Below, one piece after another: positions 45,750 to 54,275 of a DNA stretch of 64,000 nt (its first letter is position 1; every line of letters begins with the position of its first letter). A program made the position numbers and the translations under genes. The notes beneath the pieces were generated by a model. It ran no database searches and was not told where the DNA came from. It worked only from the letters and a program-made list of their open reading frames with translations. This DNA comes from Microbacterium sp. HD4P20 (GTDB lineage: Bacteria; Actinomycetota; Actinomycetes; Actinomycetales; Microbacteriaceae): contig NZ_JAHZQZ020000014.1 of NCBI RefSeq assembly GCF_019449275.2, positions 62,001 through 126,000 of the forward strand, written 5' to 3'.

Positions 45750-46875
45750 ACAGGATGCCGCACGCCCTCGCGTCGCCGTCATCGGCGCGGGCAGCTGGGG
45801 AACAACCTTCGGCAAGATCCTCGCCGACGGCGGCGCCGACGTGACGATGTGGGCACGCCGTCCTGAGCTGGCCACCGAGATCCAGGAGGCCAAGCGAAAC
45901 AGCGAGTACCTCTCGGGGATCAACCTCCCGCGGAGCATGCACGCCACCCATCATCTGTCCGAGGCCGTTGACGGTGCCGAGCAGATCTACATCTCCATCC
46001 CGAGTCAGGCGGTCCGGCAGAATCTCAAGGCGGTGCGCCCGCTCGTCGCCCGCACCGACGTTCCGATCGTGTCGCTCATGAAGGGTCTCGAGCGGCGCAC
46101 CGGCCTGCGCATGAGCCAGGTGATCGAGCAGGAACTGCACTGCGATCCGCTTCGCATCGCCGTCGCATCCGGCCCGAACCTCGCCCTCGAGATCGCGCGG
46201 GAGCAGCCCACCGCAGCCGTGATCTCGTCGACGAGTCAGGAGACGGCCGAAGCCGTGGCGCGCCGTGCGCGCAACCGCTACTTCCGCACCTTCGTCAACA
46301 CCGACGTCATCGGCACCGAGTTCGGCGGCGTGCTCAAGAACGCCATCGCGCTGGCCATCGGCATCGTCGATGGCGTCGGTTACGGCGAGAACACCAAAGC
46401 GTCGATCATCACGCGAGGACTCGTGGAGATGACCGACTTCGCTGTCGCGTTCGGGGCCCAGCCCGAGACGCTGCAGGGGCTCGCGGGACTCGGCGACCTC
46501 ATCGCGACGTGCCAGTCGCCGCTCAGTCGCAACAACACCGCCGGGCGCCTGCTCGGTCAGGGCTACCGCTACGACGACGTCGTCAAGCAGATGAATCAGA
46601 CGGCCGAGGGCTTGGCCTCGATCGCTCCGATCCTGCAGCTGGCCCGCGAGGTGGGCGTCGAGATGCCGATCGTCGAGCAGGTCAAGATGGTGCTGGACGG
46701 CACGATGAATCCGCGCGACATCGCGCCCCACCTCACGACAGACGACGACACCCCCCAGGGCGAGAGGACGCAGAATGGACAGGCCGGCGGTGGCGGTGCT
46801 CTTTGGCGGTCGCTCCAGCGAGCACTCGATCAGTTCCGCAACGGCGGGCGGGGTGCTTCGGGCGATCGACCGTGA
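45739..46875 (+). CDS. gpsA: Glycerol-3-phosphate dehydrogenase [NAD(P)+]
   Basis: A 378-residue GpsA that makes sn-glycerol 3-phosphate from DHAP for phospholipids. The NAD loop VAVIGAGSWGTTFGKIL is at about 13-29; FGGVLKNAIALAIGI (catalytic Lys) and TLQGLAGLGDLIATC are intact. The start is placed at TTG 45739, overlapping the plsC stop, as no ATG/GTG fits before the NAD loop. The enzyme core ends near MNPRDIAPHL (residue about 331); the last roughly 34 residues are read through the start of ddl, giving a 101-bp overlap and an Arg/Gly-rich tail not typical of the family. Confidence 0.93.
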   Translation: MSRRQDAARPRVAVIGAGSWGTTFGKILADGGADVTMWARRPELATEIQEAKRNSEYLSGINLPRSMHATHHLSEAVDGAEQIYISIPSQAVRQNLKAVRPLVARTDVPIVSLMKGLERRTGLRMSQVIEQELHCDPLRIAVASGPNLALEIAREQPTAAVISSTSQETAEAVARRARNRYFRTFVNTDVIGTEFGGVLKNAIALAIGIVDGVGYGENTKASIITRGLVEMTDFAVAFGAQPETLQGLAGLGDLIATCQSPLSRNNTAGRLLGQGYRYDDVVKQMNQTAEGLASIAPILQLAREVGVEMPIVEQVKMVLDGTMNPRDIAPHLTTDDDTPQGERTQNGQAGGGGALWRSLQRALDQFRNGGRGASGDRP

Positions 46876-47869
46876 CCGCTATCGCGTGATCCCCATCGGA
46901 ATCACGCGCGACGGGGTCTTCGTGCTCGAGGACGACGATCCGGCGAAGTTCGCGCTCGACGCCGAGCGGTTGCCCGAGGTCGTCGACAACGCGACACGCG
47001 TGCTGTGGCCCGAAGGCGGGGCCGACCGCATGCTGCGCGTGCGCCGCCCGGACGGCACTGTCGACGAGCTGGGCCGTCTGGACGTCGTCCTGCCGATCCT
47101 GCACGGCGTGCACGGCGAGGACGGCACGGTCCAGGGGTTCTTCGACACGCTCGGCATTCCCTACGCGGGCGGCGGCGTCTTGGACTCAGCCCTGTGCATG
47201 GACAAGCACTTCATGAAGATCGTGCTCGCCGCCGCGGGCGTGCCGGTGTCTCCGTCGGTGACGATCACGCGTGCCCGCTGGGACGATGATCCGGCCGGGG
47301 TGAGGGCGGATGCCGCGGCCCTGGGCGTGCCGTCATTCGTGAAGCCGTCGCGTGCCGGGTCGAGCGTCGGCGTCTCGAAGGTGCATGACGCCACCGAGCT
47401 GGACGCCGCTCTGGAGGTGGCGTTCGCCGAGGACGACAAGGTTCTCATCGAGACGGCGATGGTCGGCCGCGAGATCGAGGTGGCGATCCTCGAGGGTCGT
47501 TCCGGTGCAGCGCCGCGCGCGTCGCTGCCGGGAGAGATCGTGCTCACCACACGCGAGTTCTACGACTTCGAAGGCAAGTACCTCGGCGGAGACGGGGCGG
47601 ATGTCGTGTGTCCCGCCGATCTGACCGACGGCGAGGTCGCGGCGATCCAGGAGCTCGGCGTCCGGGCGTTCCAGGCGGTCGGCGGACGAGGGCTCGCGCG
47701 CGTGGACTTCTTCCTGACTGACCACGGGCTGTACGTCAACGAGCTGAACACGATGCCCGGCTTCACGCCGATCTCGATGTTCCCCAAGTGCTGGATCGCC
47801 TCGGGGATGACCTACCCCGAATTGATCACCGAGCTCGTCGATCTCGCGCGCGAGCGCGTGCCGGCCTGA
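46775..47869 (+). CDS. ddl: D-alanine--D-alanine ligase
   Basis: A 364-residue ATP-grasp ligase forming D-Ala-D-Ala for the wall pentapeptide. Marks: VLFGGRSSEHSIS, LHGVHGEDGTVQGFFDTLGI, FVKPSRAGSSVGVSKV, REIEVAIL, RVDFFLTDHGLYVNELNTMP and GFTPISMFPK. ATG 46775 lies 101 bp before the end of gpsA, so the genes overlap in different frames. The sequence does not show the Tyr-to-Phe change that marks D-Ala-D-Lac ligases clearly enough to judge. Confidence 0.95.
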   Translation: MDRPAVAVLFGGRSSEHSISSATAGGVLRAIDRDRYRVIPIGITRDGVFVLEDDDPAKFALDAERLPEVVDNATRVLWPEGGADRMLRVRRPDGTVDELGRLDVVLPILHGVHGEDGTVQGFFDTLGIPYAGGGVLDSALCMDKHFMKIVLAAAGVPVSPSVTITRARWDDDPAGVRADAAALGVPSFVKPSRAGSSVGVSKVHDATELDAALEVAFAEDDKVLIETAMVGREIEVAILEGRSGAAPRASLPGEIVLTTREFYDFEGKYLGGDGADVVCPADLTDGEVAAIQELGVRAFQAVGGRGLARVDFFLTDHGLYVNELNTMPGFTPISMFPKCWIASGMTYPELITELVDLARERVPA

Positions 47870-47886
47870 GCCGGCCCCACGGCTCA
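47867..47886. terminator. Dyad linking convergent ddl and DUF3515 stops
   Basis: TGAGCCG (47867-47873) and CGGCTCA (47880-47886) are exact reverse complements with a 6-nt loop; each arm contains one of the two stop codons. Confidence 0.5.
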
Positions 47887-48363
47887 GCCCTCGGGGACGA
47901 GCGTCTCAGTCAGGGTGCACTCACTCTCAGCGAGCGTTCCCGCCGCGACGGCGCCGCCGAGATCGCCGAGGACGTCGTTCGGCGAGACGGTCTCGTTGTC
48001 GATGAAGACCTCCACCGCGGGGACACGGCCGTACGTCGTGACGAGGTACCGCGGCGCCTGGCTCTCGTCGACGATCCAGTCGACACCGGCGATGGTGATG
48101 CACTTGGCCTCGGTGGGGCCGGGCGGGGTGACGCCGCATCTCAGCAGCACGGCTGACGGCTCGCCCCACGCGCCGGTCGCCTGCGCGTCGGTCCACCGAC
48201 GCGGTTGCTCGGCCACCGAGCCGGGCAGACGCACGCTCACCTGGGCGCATGCGGGGTCGTTCGCGCCGTCGGCGGGCTCGAGGTTCACGGTCGTCGAGCA
48301 GCCGGCTAGCACTCCGCAGACCAGCACCAGGCCGGCCGCGGCAGCGAGGGGGGACAGACGCAC
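47884..48363 (-). CDS. DUF3515 lipoprotein
   Basis: A 159-residue lipoprotein: signal peptide MRLSPLAAAAGLVLVCGVLA with lipobox LAGC (Cys 22), then a DUF3515 domain (DPACAQVSVRLPGSV; ATGAWGEPSAVLLRCGVTPP; IDNETVSPNDVLGDLGGAV). DUF3515 genes sit beside ddl and thiL in many actinobacteria; the function is unknown. GTG 48363 has TAGCCT ending exactly 6 nt upstream on the minus strand. Confidence 0.87.
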   Translation of the reverse strand: MRLSPLAAAAGLVLVCGVLAGCSTTVNLEPADGANDPACAQVSVRLPGSVAEQPRRWTDAQATGAWGEPSAVLLRCGVTPPGPTEAKCITIAGVDWIVDESQAPRYLVTTYGRVPAVEVFIDNETVSPNDVLGDLGGAVAAGTLAESECTLTETLVPEG

Positions 48364-48369
48364 CCGTCC

Positions 48370-48397
48370 AGGCTAACCCGGGCCGCGAGGGTAGCGT
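48370..48397. promoter_or_regulatory. Back-to-back leaderless -10 boxes (DUF3515 and thiL)
   Basis: Minus-strand TAGCCT (48370-48375) lies 6 nt from GTG 48363, and plus-strand TAGCGT (48392-48397) lies 6 nt from GTG 48404. The boxes are only 16 bp apart, so RNA polymerase cannot occupy both at once. Confidence 0.55.
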
Positions 48398-48403
48398 GGA
48401 GAG

Positions 48404-49399
48404 GTGATGGACGAGCACATGGACCCCGTGGTGGGCGACCTCAGCGAGGGAGAGATCCTGCGCCGCATCCTGGAACGGGTGGGCGAGTCGTCCGCGGTCG
48501 TGGGCCCGGGCGACGACGCGGCGGTCATCGCCGCCGCGGACGGTCGAGTGGTGGCGACCGTCGACACCCTCGTCCACGGGCCCGACTTCCGCCTCGCATG
48601 GTCAGGGGCATTCGATCTCGGTTACAAGGCAGCGGCTGTCAACCTCGCCGATATCGCCGCCATGGGTGCGACACCGACCGCGCTGCTCGTGGCCATCGCG
48701 ATGCCGGACTCGACGCGCCTGTCGTTCGTGACGGGGCTCGCCGACGGACTGCGCGCGGCGTGCCTCGAGCTGGCTCCAGGCTGCGCGGTCGAAGGGGGTG
48801 ACCTGACCGTCTCCGAGACACTCACCATCGCCGTGACGGCCCTGGGAGCACTCGCCGGGCGCGCGCCGGTGCTGCGCTCGGGAGCGCGGCCGGGTGACGC
48901 CGTCGCTGTTGCGGGCGCACTGGGCCGCGCCGCCCGCGGTCTTCGCGTGCTCTTCGACCGCTTCACCGATGCCGCCGGCACACCGGTGCCCATCGATGAG
49001 CGTCTGCTGACGACCCGTGAGCGCGACGATCTTGCCGCTCAGCTGCGCCCCACCCCGCCGGTGGCGCTCGGACCCGCCGCGGCCGCCGCGGGCGCGACGG
49101 CCATGATGGATGTGTCGGACGGGCTCGTGCTCGACGCGACACGTCTCGCCGAAGCATCCGGGATCACGATCTCGATCGAATCGGCCATGCTCGGTTCCGA
49201 TCCGGGAAGCGCACTCACCGGTGGCGAGGATCATGCGCTCCTGGCGACGTTCCCTGGCGACACGGCACTGCCCCACGGCTTCCAGCGCATCGGCAGCGTC
49301 ACCCCGCGCGGCGAGGCGGCCGTGCTGGTCGACGGCCGGCCGCCGACGGGTCCCGGGGGCTGGGACCCGTATCGCGACTGGGACAGCCGCAGCGGGTGA
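48404..49399 (+). CDS. thiL: Thiamine-monophosphate kinase
   Basis: A 331-residue ThiL/AIR-synthase-like kinase that phosphorylates thiamine monophosphate to the diphosphate. Metal/ATP motifs: VGPGDDAAVIAA, VDTLVHGPDF, DIAAMGATPTALLV, EGGDLTVSETLTI and MMDVSDGLVLDATRLA, GGEDHALLATFP. GTG 48404 is supported by the TAGCGT box 6 nt upstream; ATG 48407 is the next codon. Confidence 0.93.
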   Translation: MMDEHMDPVVGDLSEGEILRRILERVGESSAVVGPGDDAAVIAAADGRVVATVDTLVHGPDFRLAWSGAFDLGYKAAAVNLADIAAMGATPTALLVAIAMPDSTRLSFVTGLADGLRAACLELAPGCAVEGGDLTVSETLTIAVTALGALAGRAPVLRSGARPGDAVAVAGALGRAARGLRVLFDRFTDAAGTPVPIDERLLTTRERDDLAAQLRPTPPVALGPAAAAAGATAMMDVSDGLVLDATRLAEASGITISIESAMLGSDPGSALTGGEDHALLATFPGDTALPHGFQRIGSVTPRGEAAVLVDGRPPTGPGGWDPYRDWDSRSG

Positions 49400-49425
49400 C
49401 GCCGTCGTCCGAGGGCCGGGCGCGT

Positions 49426-49431
49426 TAGCCT
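49426..49431 (+). promoter_or_regulatory. -10 box TAGCCT for the 49438 gene (leaderless)
   Basis: TAGCCT, 6 nt (GACCTG), ATG 49438. Confidence 0.55.
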
Positions 49432-49437
49432 GACCTG

Positions 49438-50811
49438 ATGACGACGCTGTTGCCGCGTTCGCGCCCCGAGAATCAGGGCGTGCCCTCCGCCGCACTCGCC
49501 CGGCTGGTCCACGCGCTGGATGAGATCGACCACGTCCACACGCTGACGGTCGTGCGTCATGGCCACGTGGTGGCCGAGACCACGTGGGCGCCGTACGACC
49601 GCGACGTTCCGCACGCGCTGTACTCGGTCAGCAAGAGCTTCACGGCGATGGCAGTGGGGCTCGCGGTGGACGAGGGCCGATTCAGCCTCGACGACCGTGT
49701 GATCGACCTCCTGCCCGGGGCCGCGCCCGCGGTGATCAGCGACCGGCTCGCATCACTGCGCGTGCGCCACCTCCTGATGATGTCGACCGGACACGCCGAA
49801 GAGCCGCGTGACTGGGGCGAGGACTGGTCGGCGACGCTTCTCGCGACCGAGCTGGCGCACGATCCCGGCACTCACTGGCTGTACAACACGCCCGCGACGT
49901 ACGCGCTGTCAGAGATCGTGCAGCGCCGGACCGGACTCCGGCTGAGCGAGTACCTCGGCACGCGCCTGTTCGAGCCGCTGGGCTTCGAAGAGCCGTGGTG
50001 GGAGCAGAGCCCGGCCGGCGTGGACGCCGGCGGCTTCGGGCTGATGCTGCGGTCGGAGGAACTCGCAGCATTCGGTCAGTTGCTGCTGCAGCGCGGCCGA
50101 TGGCAGGGGCGCGCTCTCGTGCCGGCGGAGTGGATCGACCTTGCCACCAGCGCCCACATCTCGAACGGCACCGGCGCGGGGGATTGGAACCGCGGGTATG
50201 GGTTCCAGTTCTGGCGATGCCGGTACGACGCGTATCGCGCGGACGGCGCGTTCGGCCAGTACGTCGTCGTCATGCCCGGGCACGACGCCGTCATCGCGAT
50301 GACCGGCGGTCTGCCCGACATGCAGGTCCCACTCGACGTGATCTGGCGTGAGCTGATGCCGGCGTGGGACACCGAGGAGCCGCCCGAGTCGGTGCCGACG
50401 CGCATGGCGATCGCCGCGCCCGGGGGAGCGATGCGCGAGGACGTGGTCGAATTCCACTACGACGGGCCGATTGCGCACGTGCGGATCTCGCGTGGCACGC
50501 TCACCCTCGACGGCGCAGAACTGACGATCCAGCCAGACAGGTGGACGCCGGCGCACCTGGGGGACGGTCACGGCAGGCGCGGCCTCTGGTACGGCGATCG
50601 CTTCGTCGTCGCGGGCGGGTGGATCTCCGACACCTACGTCGCGCACCTACGCACGCTCCAGGATGCCGTCACGTTCCGTCTCGAGGTGTCATCGACGGGT
50701 CGGCTGACGATCACGAGGGACCACGGATTCACCGGCCCCGCGGTCTGGGCGGGGGACCCGGCGGGCGTTCAGCCGGAGGAGGCAGACCACCACAGGGTGG
50801 TATCGCCGTAG
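49438..50811 (+). CDS. Beta-lactamase-family serine hydrolase
   Basis: A 457-residue class C beta-lactamase/esterase-fold protein. The SxxK motif is S63-VSK66 (YSVSKSFTAMAVGLAV), the tyrosine motif is in WLYNTPATYALSEI (YxN-like), and YGFQFWRC/VMPGHDAVIAMTGG lie where the third motif is expected. No signal peptide is visible, so it is probably a cytoplasmic esterase or peptidase, not a secreted lactamase. The 3' end overlaps the convergent rsmD by 43 bp. It interrupts the thiL-rsmD-recG housekeeping order. Confidence 0.82.
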   Translation: MTTLLPRSRPENQGVPSAALARLVHALDEIDHVHTLTVVRHGHVVAETTWAPYDRDVPHALYSVSKSFTAMAVGLAVDEGRFSLDDRVIDLLPGAAPAVISDRLASLRVRHLLMMSTGHAEEPRDWGEDWSATLLATELAHDPGTHWLYNTPATYALSEIVQRRTGLRLSEYLGTRLFEPLGFEEPWWEQSPAGVDAGGFGLMLRSEELAAFGQLLLQRGRWQGRALVPAEWIDLATSAHISNGTGAGDWNRGYGFQFWRCRYDAYRADGAFGQYVVVMPGHDAVIAMTGGLPDMQVPLDVIWRELMPAWDTEEPPESVPTRMAIAAPGGAMREDVVEFHYDGPIAHVRISRGTLTLDGAELTIQPDRWTPAHLGDGHGRRGLWYGDRFVVAGGWISDTYVAHLRTLQDAVTFRLEVSSTGRLTITRDHGFTGPAVWAGDPAGVQPEEADHHRVVSP

Positions 50812-51332
50812 CGCTTGTCGCGCATGGCGACGAGGCCGGGAGGCAGCTGCGGCTTCGGGGACCGCGAGGCGCGTTCCACGACGACGTGGGCGTCTTCGGC
50901 CAGGACGGGAACGAGCAGACCGAGCGTCGCCGCGAGCTCCGCCTCGCCCACATCGTATGGAGGGTCGAGGAACACGATGTCGTAGCGGCCGCTCGTCGTG
51001 CGGAGGAATCCGTCGGCAGATCCGCGATGGACCCGGATGGCGGCATCCCGTCCGACGGCCTTGCCGACGCGGGCCGCGTTGCGCTCGGCCACGGTCGCCG
51101 CGCGAGCGGAGCGCTCCACGAGGTCGGCGGCGACGGCGCCGCGACTGATGGCCTCGAGGGCGAGCGCGCCGGAACCGGCATAGAGGTCGAGCACCGTGGC
51201 GCCCCGCACGAGATCCGCCGATTCGAGGGCGCCGAACAGCGACTCGCGAACCCGGTCGCTCGTCGGGCGCGTGCCGGCGTCGGGAACGTCGAGGAGGATC
51301 GATCCGGCTCGTCCGGCGATGATACGGGGCAC
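50769..51332 (-). CDS. rsmD: 16S rRNA (guanine966-N2)-methyltransferase
   Basis: A 187-residue RsmD-type SAM methyltransferase. It starts MPRIIAGRAGSILLDVP, then RPTSDRVRESLFGAL, SAM loop VLDLYAGSGALALEA and catalytic motif VFLDPPYDV. It methylates G966 in 16S rRNA. GTG 51332 has TATCGT exactly 6 nt upstream. It is convergent with, and overlaps by 43 bp, the serine hydrolase. In many relatives rsmD is on the same strand as recG-coaD; here it faces away. Confidence 0.92.
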   Translation of the reverse strand: MPRIIAGRAGSILLDVPDAGTRPTSDRVRESLFGALESADLVRGATVLDLYAGSGALALEAISRGAVAADLVERSARAATVAERNAARVGKAVGRDAAIRVHRGSADGFLRTTSGRYDIVFLDPPYDVGEAELAATLGLLVPVLAEDAHVVVERASRSPKPQLPPGLVAMRDKRYGDTTLWWSASSG

Positions 51333-51338
51333 CCCCTC

Positions 51339-51344
51339 ACGATA
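51339..51344 (-). promoter_or_regulatory. -10 box TATCGT for rsmD (leaderless)
   Basis: Minus-strand TATCGT, 6 nt (GAGGGG), GTG 51332. Confidence 0.5.
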
Positions 51345-51368
51345 TCGGCGGACTCAGGCGCGTCGTGC

Positions 51369-51399
51369 TTGCCGATGCGGGCGTACGAGCCCCTATGAT
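51369..51399 (+). promoter_or_regulatory. Lipoprotein gene promoter
   Basis: TTGCCG (51369-51374), a 19-bp spacer and TATGAT (51394-51399) precede a leader of about 30 nt with a G-rich ribosome site before ATG 51437. Confidence 0.45.
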
Positions 51400-51436
51400 C
51401 GGCGCCGGGGGAATCACCAGTCTTCGGGGGTTCGAG

Positions 51437-52033
51437 ATGATCAAGAGCGATACCAGATTCGCATCCATGGTGGTCGGCGCCGTCGTTGCCGCGGCGGCGC
51501 TTTCGGGCTGTGCGAGCACGACGCCGTCAGGTGACGAGACATCGGCAGGCGTGTCGACTCCGGAGCCGGATCAGTCCGTGGCCGAGCCGACGCCGACCGA
51601 CGACGACGCCGTCGTGGTCGCGGCGAACGTGCCGACCGACTGCCTGGCGTTGGGGACTGCCCAGACGCGCGACGAGACCGTCGGGGACATGACACTGCAA
51701 AGCGACGGGGAGGGGTTCGTCCGTCCAGCGCCGGAAGGTGCGACGCTCGCGCTCGGATGCGACTGGATCGTCGGGGACGCGACGGGTGTGCTGCTCCTGA
51801 TCAGCACCGCATCGCCGGATGCGGTGGCGCAAGCCCTCACCACGCTGCCCGAAGATGGGTACACGTGCCAGCCGGCCGAGGACTTCGGTGTCGAGTTCTG
51901 CGATCTACCCGGTGAAGGCACCGACACCGAGGAGTTGATCGCCGCCCGCGACGACGTCTGGATCTACATGTCCACCGCGAACCGCAACGGGCGGGCGTTC
52001 TTCTCCGACATCGTTCAGGGCATCTTCGGCTGA
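51437..52033 (+). CDS. Secreted lipoprotein, unknown function
   Basis: A 198-residue lipoprotein. The signal peptide (MIKSDTRFASMVVGAVVAAA, then ALSGC lipobox, Cys 25) is followed by a Thr/Pro/Asp-rich linker (about 26-60) and a small globular domain with four cysteines (TDCLALG, LGCDW, YTCQP, EFCDL). The last parts read WIYMSTANRNGRAFFSDIVQ. No family recognised. It has its own promoter and is inserted between rsmD and recG. Confidence 0.75.
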   Translation: MIKSDTRFASMVVGAVVAAAALSGCASTTPSGDETSAGVSTPEPDQSVAEPTPTDDDAVVVAANVPTDCLALGTAQTRDETVGDMTLQSDGEGFVRPAPEGATLALGCDWIVGDATGVLLLISTASPDAVAQALTTLPEDGYTCQPAEDFGVEFCDLPGEGTDTEELIAARDDVWIYMSTANRNGRAFFSDIVQGIFG

Positions 52034-52058
52034 GCATCGTGACGTCGGCGCGGGAATC

Positions 52059-52064
52059 TAGACT
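52059..52064 (+). promoter_or_regulatory. -10 box TAGACT for recG (leaderless)
   Basis: TAGACT, 6 nt (CGTGCC), ATG 52071. Confidence 0.55.
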
Positions 52065-52070
52065 CGTGCC

Positions 52071-54233
52071 ATGGCGTCCTTCACCCTCGACTCGCGCCTG
52101 GACGGCGCGGTCGGCGGAAAGACGGCCGCTGCGCTGGAACGCGCTTTCGGCATGAGGACCGTCGGCGACCTGCTCGTGCACTACCCGCGCCGCTACGCGC
52201 GGCGTGGCGAGCTCACGCCGATCTCGTCGCTGCCGGTAGGCGAGCCGGTGACGATCGTGGCCGAGGTGCGTCGTGCGAGCGAGCGGCGGATGAAGAACCG
52301 CAACGGCTCGCTGCTCGAAGTCGTCATCAGCGACGGCCACGGCGATCTGTCGCTGACCTTCTTCAATCAGGCCTGGCGCGTCAAGGATCTGCAGCCGGGC
52401 CGTCGCGGCATCTTCGCTGGCAAGGTGGGGGAGTACCGGGGCGCCAAGCAGCTGGCGCACCCCGACTACCAGCTGTTCGACGACGAAGAGACCGCACGCC
52501 TCACCGCCGAGGCGACGGCGAACCTGCCGATCCCGATCTATCCCGCCACGAGCACCGTCTCGAGCTGGCAGCTGCAGAAGATCGTCGCCATCGTGCTGGA
52601 TGGACTGGGCGACGTGCCCGAATCCCTGCCCGACGACCTGCGCGCCCGTGACGGCCTGCTCGAGGCGCGGACGGCGATCGAGCGGATCCATCGGCCGGCC
52701 TCCCTCGACGAGATCGAGCCGGCGCGCGCGACTCTCCGGATGCAGGAGGCGTTCGTGCTCCAGGTCGCGCTGCTGCAGCAGCGGGCCTTCGTGCGCGCGC
52801 TCTCGGCCACCAGGCGCACGCCCGGGCACCTTCTCGAGCGGTTCGACGCCGCGCTGCCTTTCGCGCGCACCCCTGACCAGCTCGATGTCGGTGCTGAGAT
52901 CGAGCGCGATCTGCAGGGCGATTGGCCCATGAACCGGCTCGTGCAGGGCGAGGTGGGCTCGGGCAAGACGCTCGTGGCCCTGCGCGCGATGCTGCAGGTC
53001 GCGCAGGATGGCGGGCAGTCCGCGCTCATCGCGCCGACGGAGGTGCTCGCCGCCCAGCACGTGCGGTCGATCGCACGGATGCTGGGTCCCCAGCTCGCAC
53101 CCGAGCTCATGCCGACGCTGCTGACCGGGCAGCTGACGGCGGCGGAGCGTCGCAAGGCGGCGCTGCGCGCCGCGTCGGGCCAGGCGCGGATCGTGGTGGG
53201 CACCCACGCGCTGCTGAGCGAGAGCACCACCTTCGCCGACCTGGGCCTCGTCGTCGTCGATGAGCAGCACCGGTTCGGCGTGGATCAACGCGAGTCACTC
53301 CGGGCGAAGGGATCCTCGCCGCACGTCCTGGTGCTGACGGCGACGCCCATTCCGCGGACGGTGGCGATGACGGTGTTCGGTGACCTCGACGTCTCGACGA
53401 TCCGCACCATGCCGGCCGGCCGGGCCGGAATCGAGACCTTCGTGGCTCCTCTCGCTGAGCGCCCGGGATGGTTCGCTCGGGTGTGGGACCGCATCGCAGA
53501 GGAGGTGGCGAAGGGTCATCAGGCGTTCGTGGTGTGCGCGGCCATCGATGCCGAGGCGCTGACCAAGGACGATACCGCCGACGAGCCGGTACCCGAGGCA
53601 GCCGGCGAGACGAGTCGGACACGGTGGAGTGTGGTCCAGGTCGCGGACGTGTTGTCGCGCCTCGAGGCGTACAGGTCACTGCGCGTGGCAACCTTGCACG
53701 GCAAGATGCCCTCCGACGAGAAGGACGCCGTCATGCAGGCGTTCGCCCGAGGCGACATCGACGTTCTCGTCGCCACGACGGTGGTCGAGGTGGGGGTCGA
53801 TGTGCCGAACGCCTCGACGATGGCGATTCTCGAGGCCGACCGATTCGGGGTGTCGCAGCTTCATCAGCTGCGCGGACGCGTCGGTCGCGGCGGTGTCCCC
53901 GGGCTCTGCCTGCTGGTCACCGAGGCGCCCGCCGCGAGCCCGGCTCGACAGCGTGTCGAGGCGGTCGCCGCGACACTGGACGGCTTCGCTCTGGCCGAGG
54001 TGGACCTCGAGCTGCGCGGCGAAGGCGATGTGCTCGGCGACGCCCAGTCGGGAGCGCGATCGTCGTTGCGGCTGCTGCGGGTCGTGAAGGACGCCGACAT
54101 CATCACCGAGGCCAGGGTCGCCGCCGAGCGCGTGCTCGCCGACGACCCCGCCCTGCAGCGGCACACCGGACTCGCCGCGGCACTGGAGCGCAACGTCGGC
54201 ATGGCCGAGCGCGCGGCACTGGCGAAGAACTGA
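52071..54233 (+). CDS. recG: ATP-dependent DNA helicase RecG
   Basis: A 720-residue RecG that reverses stalled forks and processes Holliday junctions. The N-terminal wedge/OB domain (VGDLLVHYPRRYARRGELTP) binds branched DNA; helicase motifs are GEVGSGKTLVALRAML (Walker A), VVDEQHRFGVDQR (DEQH), LTATPIPRT, and in the second domain VGVDVPNASTMAILEADRFG and LHQLRGRVGRG. Family length is normal. The mRNA is predicted leaderless. Confidence 0.95.
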   Translation: MASFTLDSRLDGAVGGKTAAALERAFGMRTVGDLLVHYPRRYARRGELTPISSLPVGEPVTIVAEVRRASERRMKNRNGSLLEVVISDGHGDLSLTFFNQAWRVKDLQPGRRGIFAGKVGEYRGAKQLAHPDYQLFDDEETARLTAEATANLPIPIYPATSTVSSWQLQKIVAIVLDGLGDVPESLPDDLRARDGLLEARTAIERIHRPASLDEIEPARATLRMQEAFVLQVALLQQRAFVRALSATRRTPGHLLERFDAALPFARTPDQLDVGAEIERDLQGDWPMNRLVQGEVGSGKTLVALRAMLQVAQDGGQSALIAPTEVLAAQHVRSIARMLGPQLAPELMPTLLTGQLTAAERRKAALRAASGQARIVVGTHALLSESTTFADLGLVVVDEQHRFGVDQRESLRAKGSSPHVLVLTATPIPRTVAMTVFGDLDVSTIRTMPAGRAGIETFVAPLAERPGWFARVWDRIAEEVAKGHQAFVVCAAIDAEALTKDDTADEPVPEAAGETSRTRWSVVQVADVLSRLEAYRSLRVATLHGKMPSDEKDAVMQAFARGDIDVLVATTVVEVGVDVPNASTMAILEADRFGVSQLHQLRGRVGRGGVPGLCLLVTEAPAASPARQRVEAVAATLDGFALAEVDLELRGEGDVLGDAQSGARSSLRLLRVVKDADIITEARVAAERVLADDPALQRHTGLAAALERNVGMAERAALAKN

Positions 54234-54263
54234 GCCGCGGCCGGCCCCGCCGCGCGGTCCCGT

Positions 54264-54269
54264 TAGGCT
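54264..54269 (+). promoter_or_regulatory. -10 box TAGGCT for coaD (leaderless)
   Basis: TAGGCT, 6 nt (GGGCCC), ATG 54276. Confidence 0.55.
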
Positions 54270-54275
54270 GGGCCC

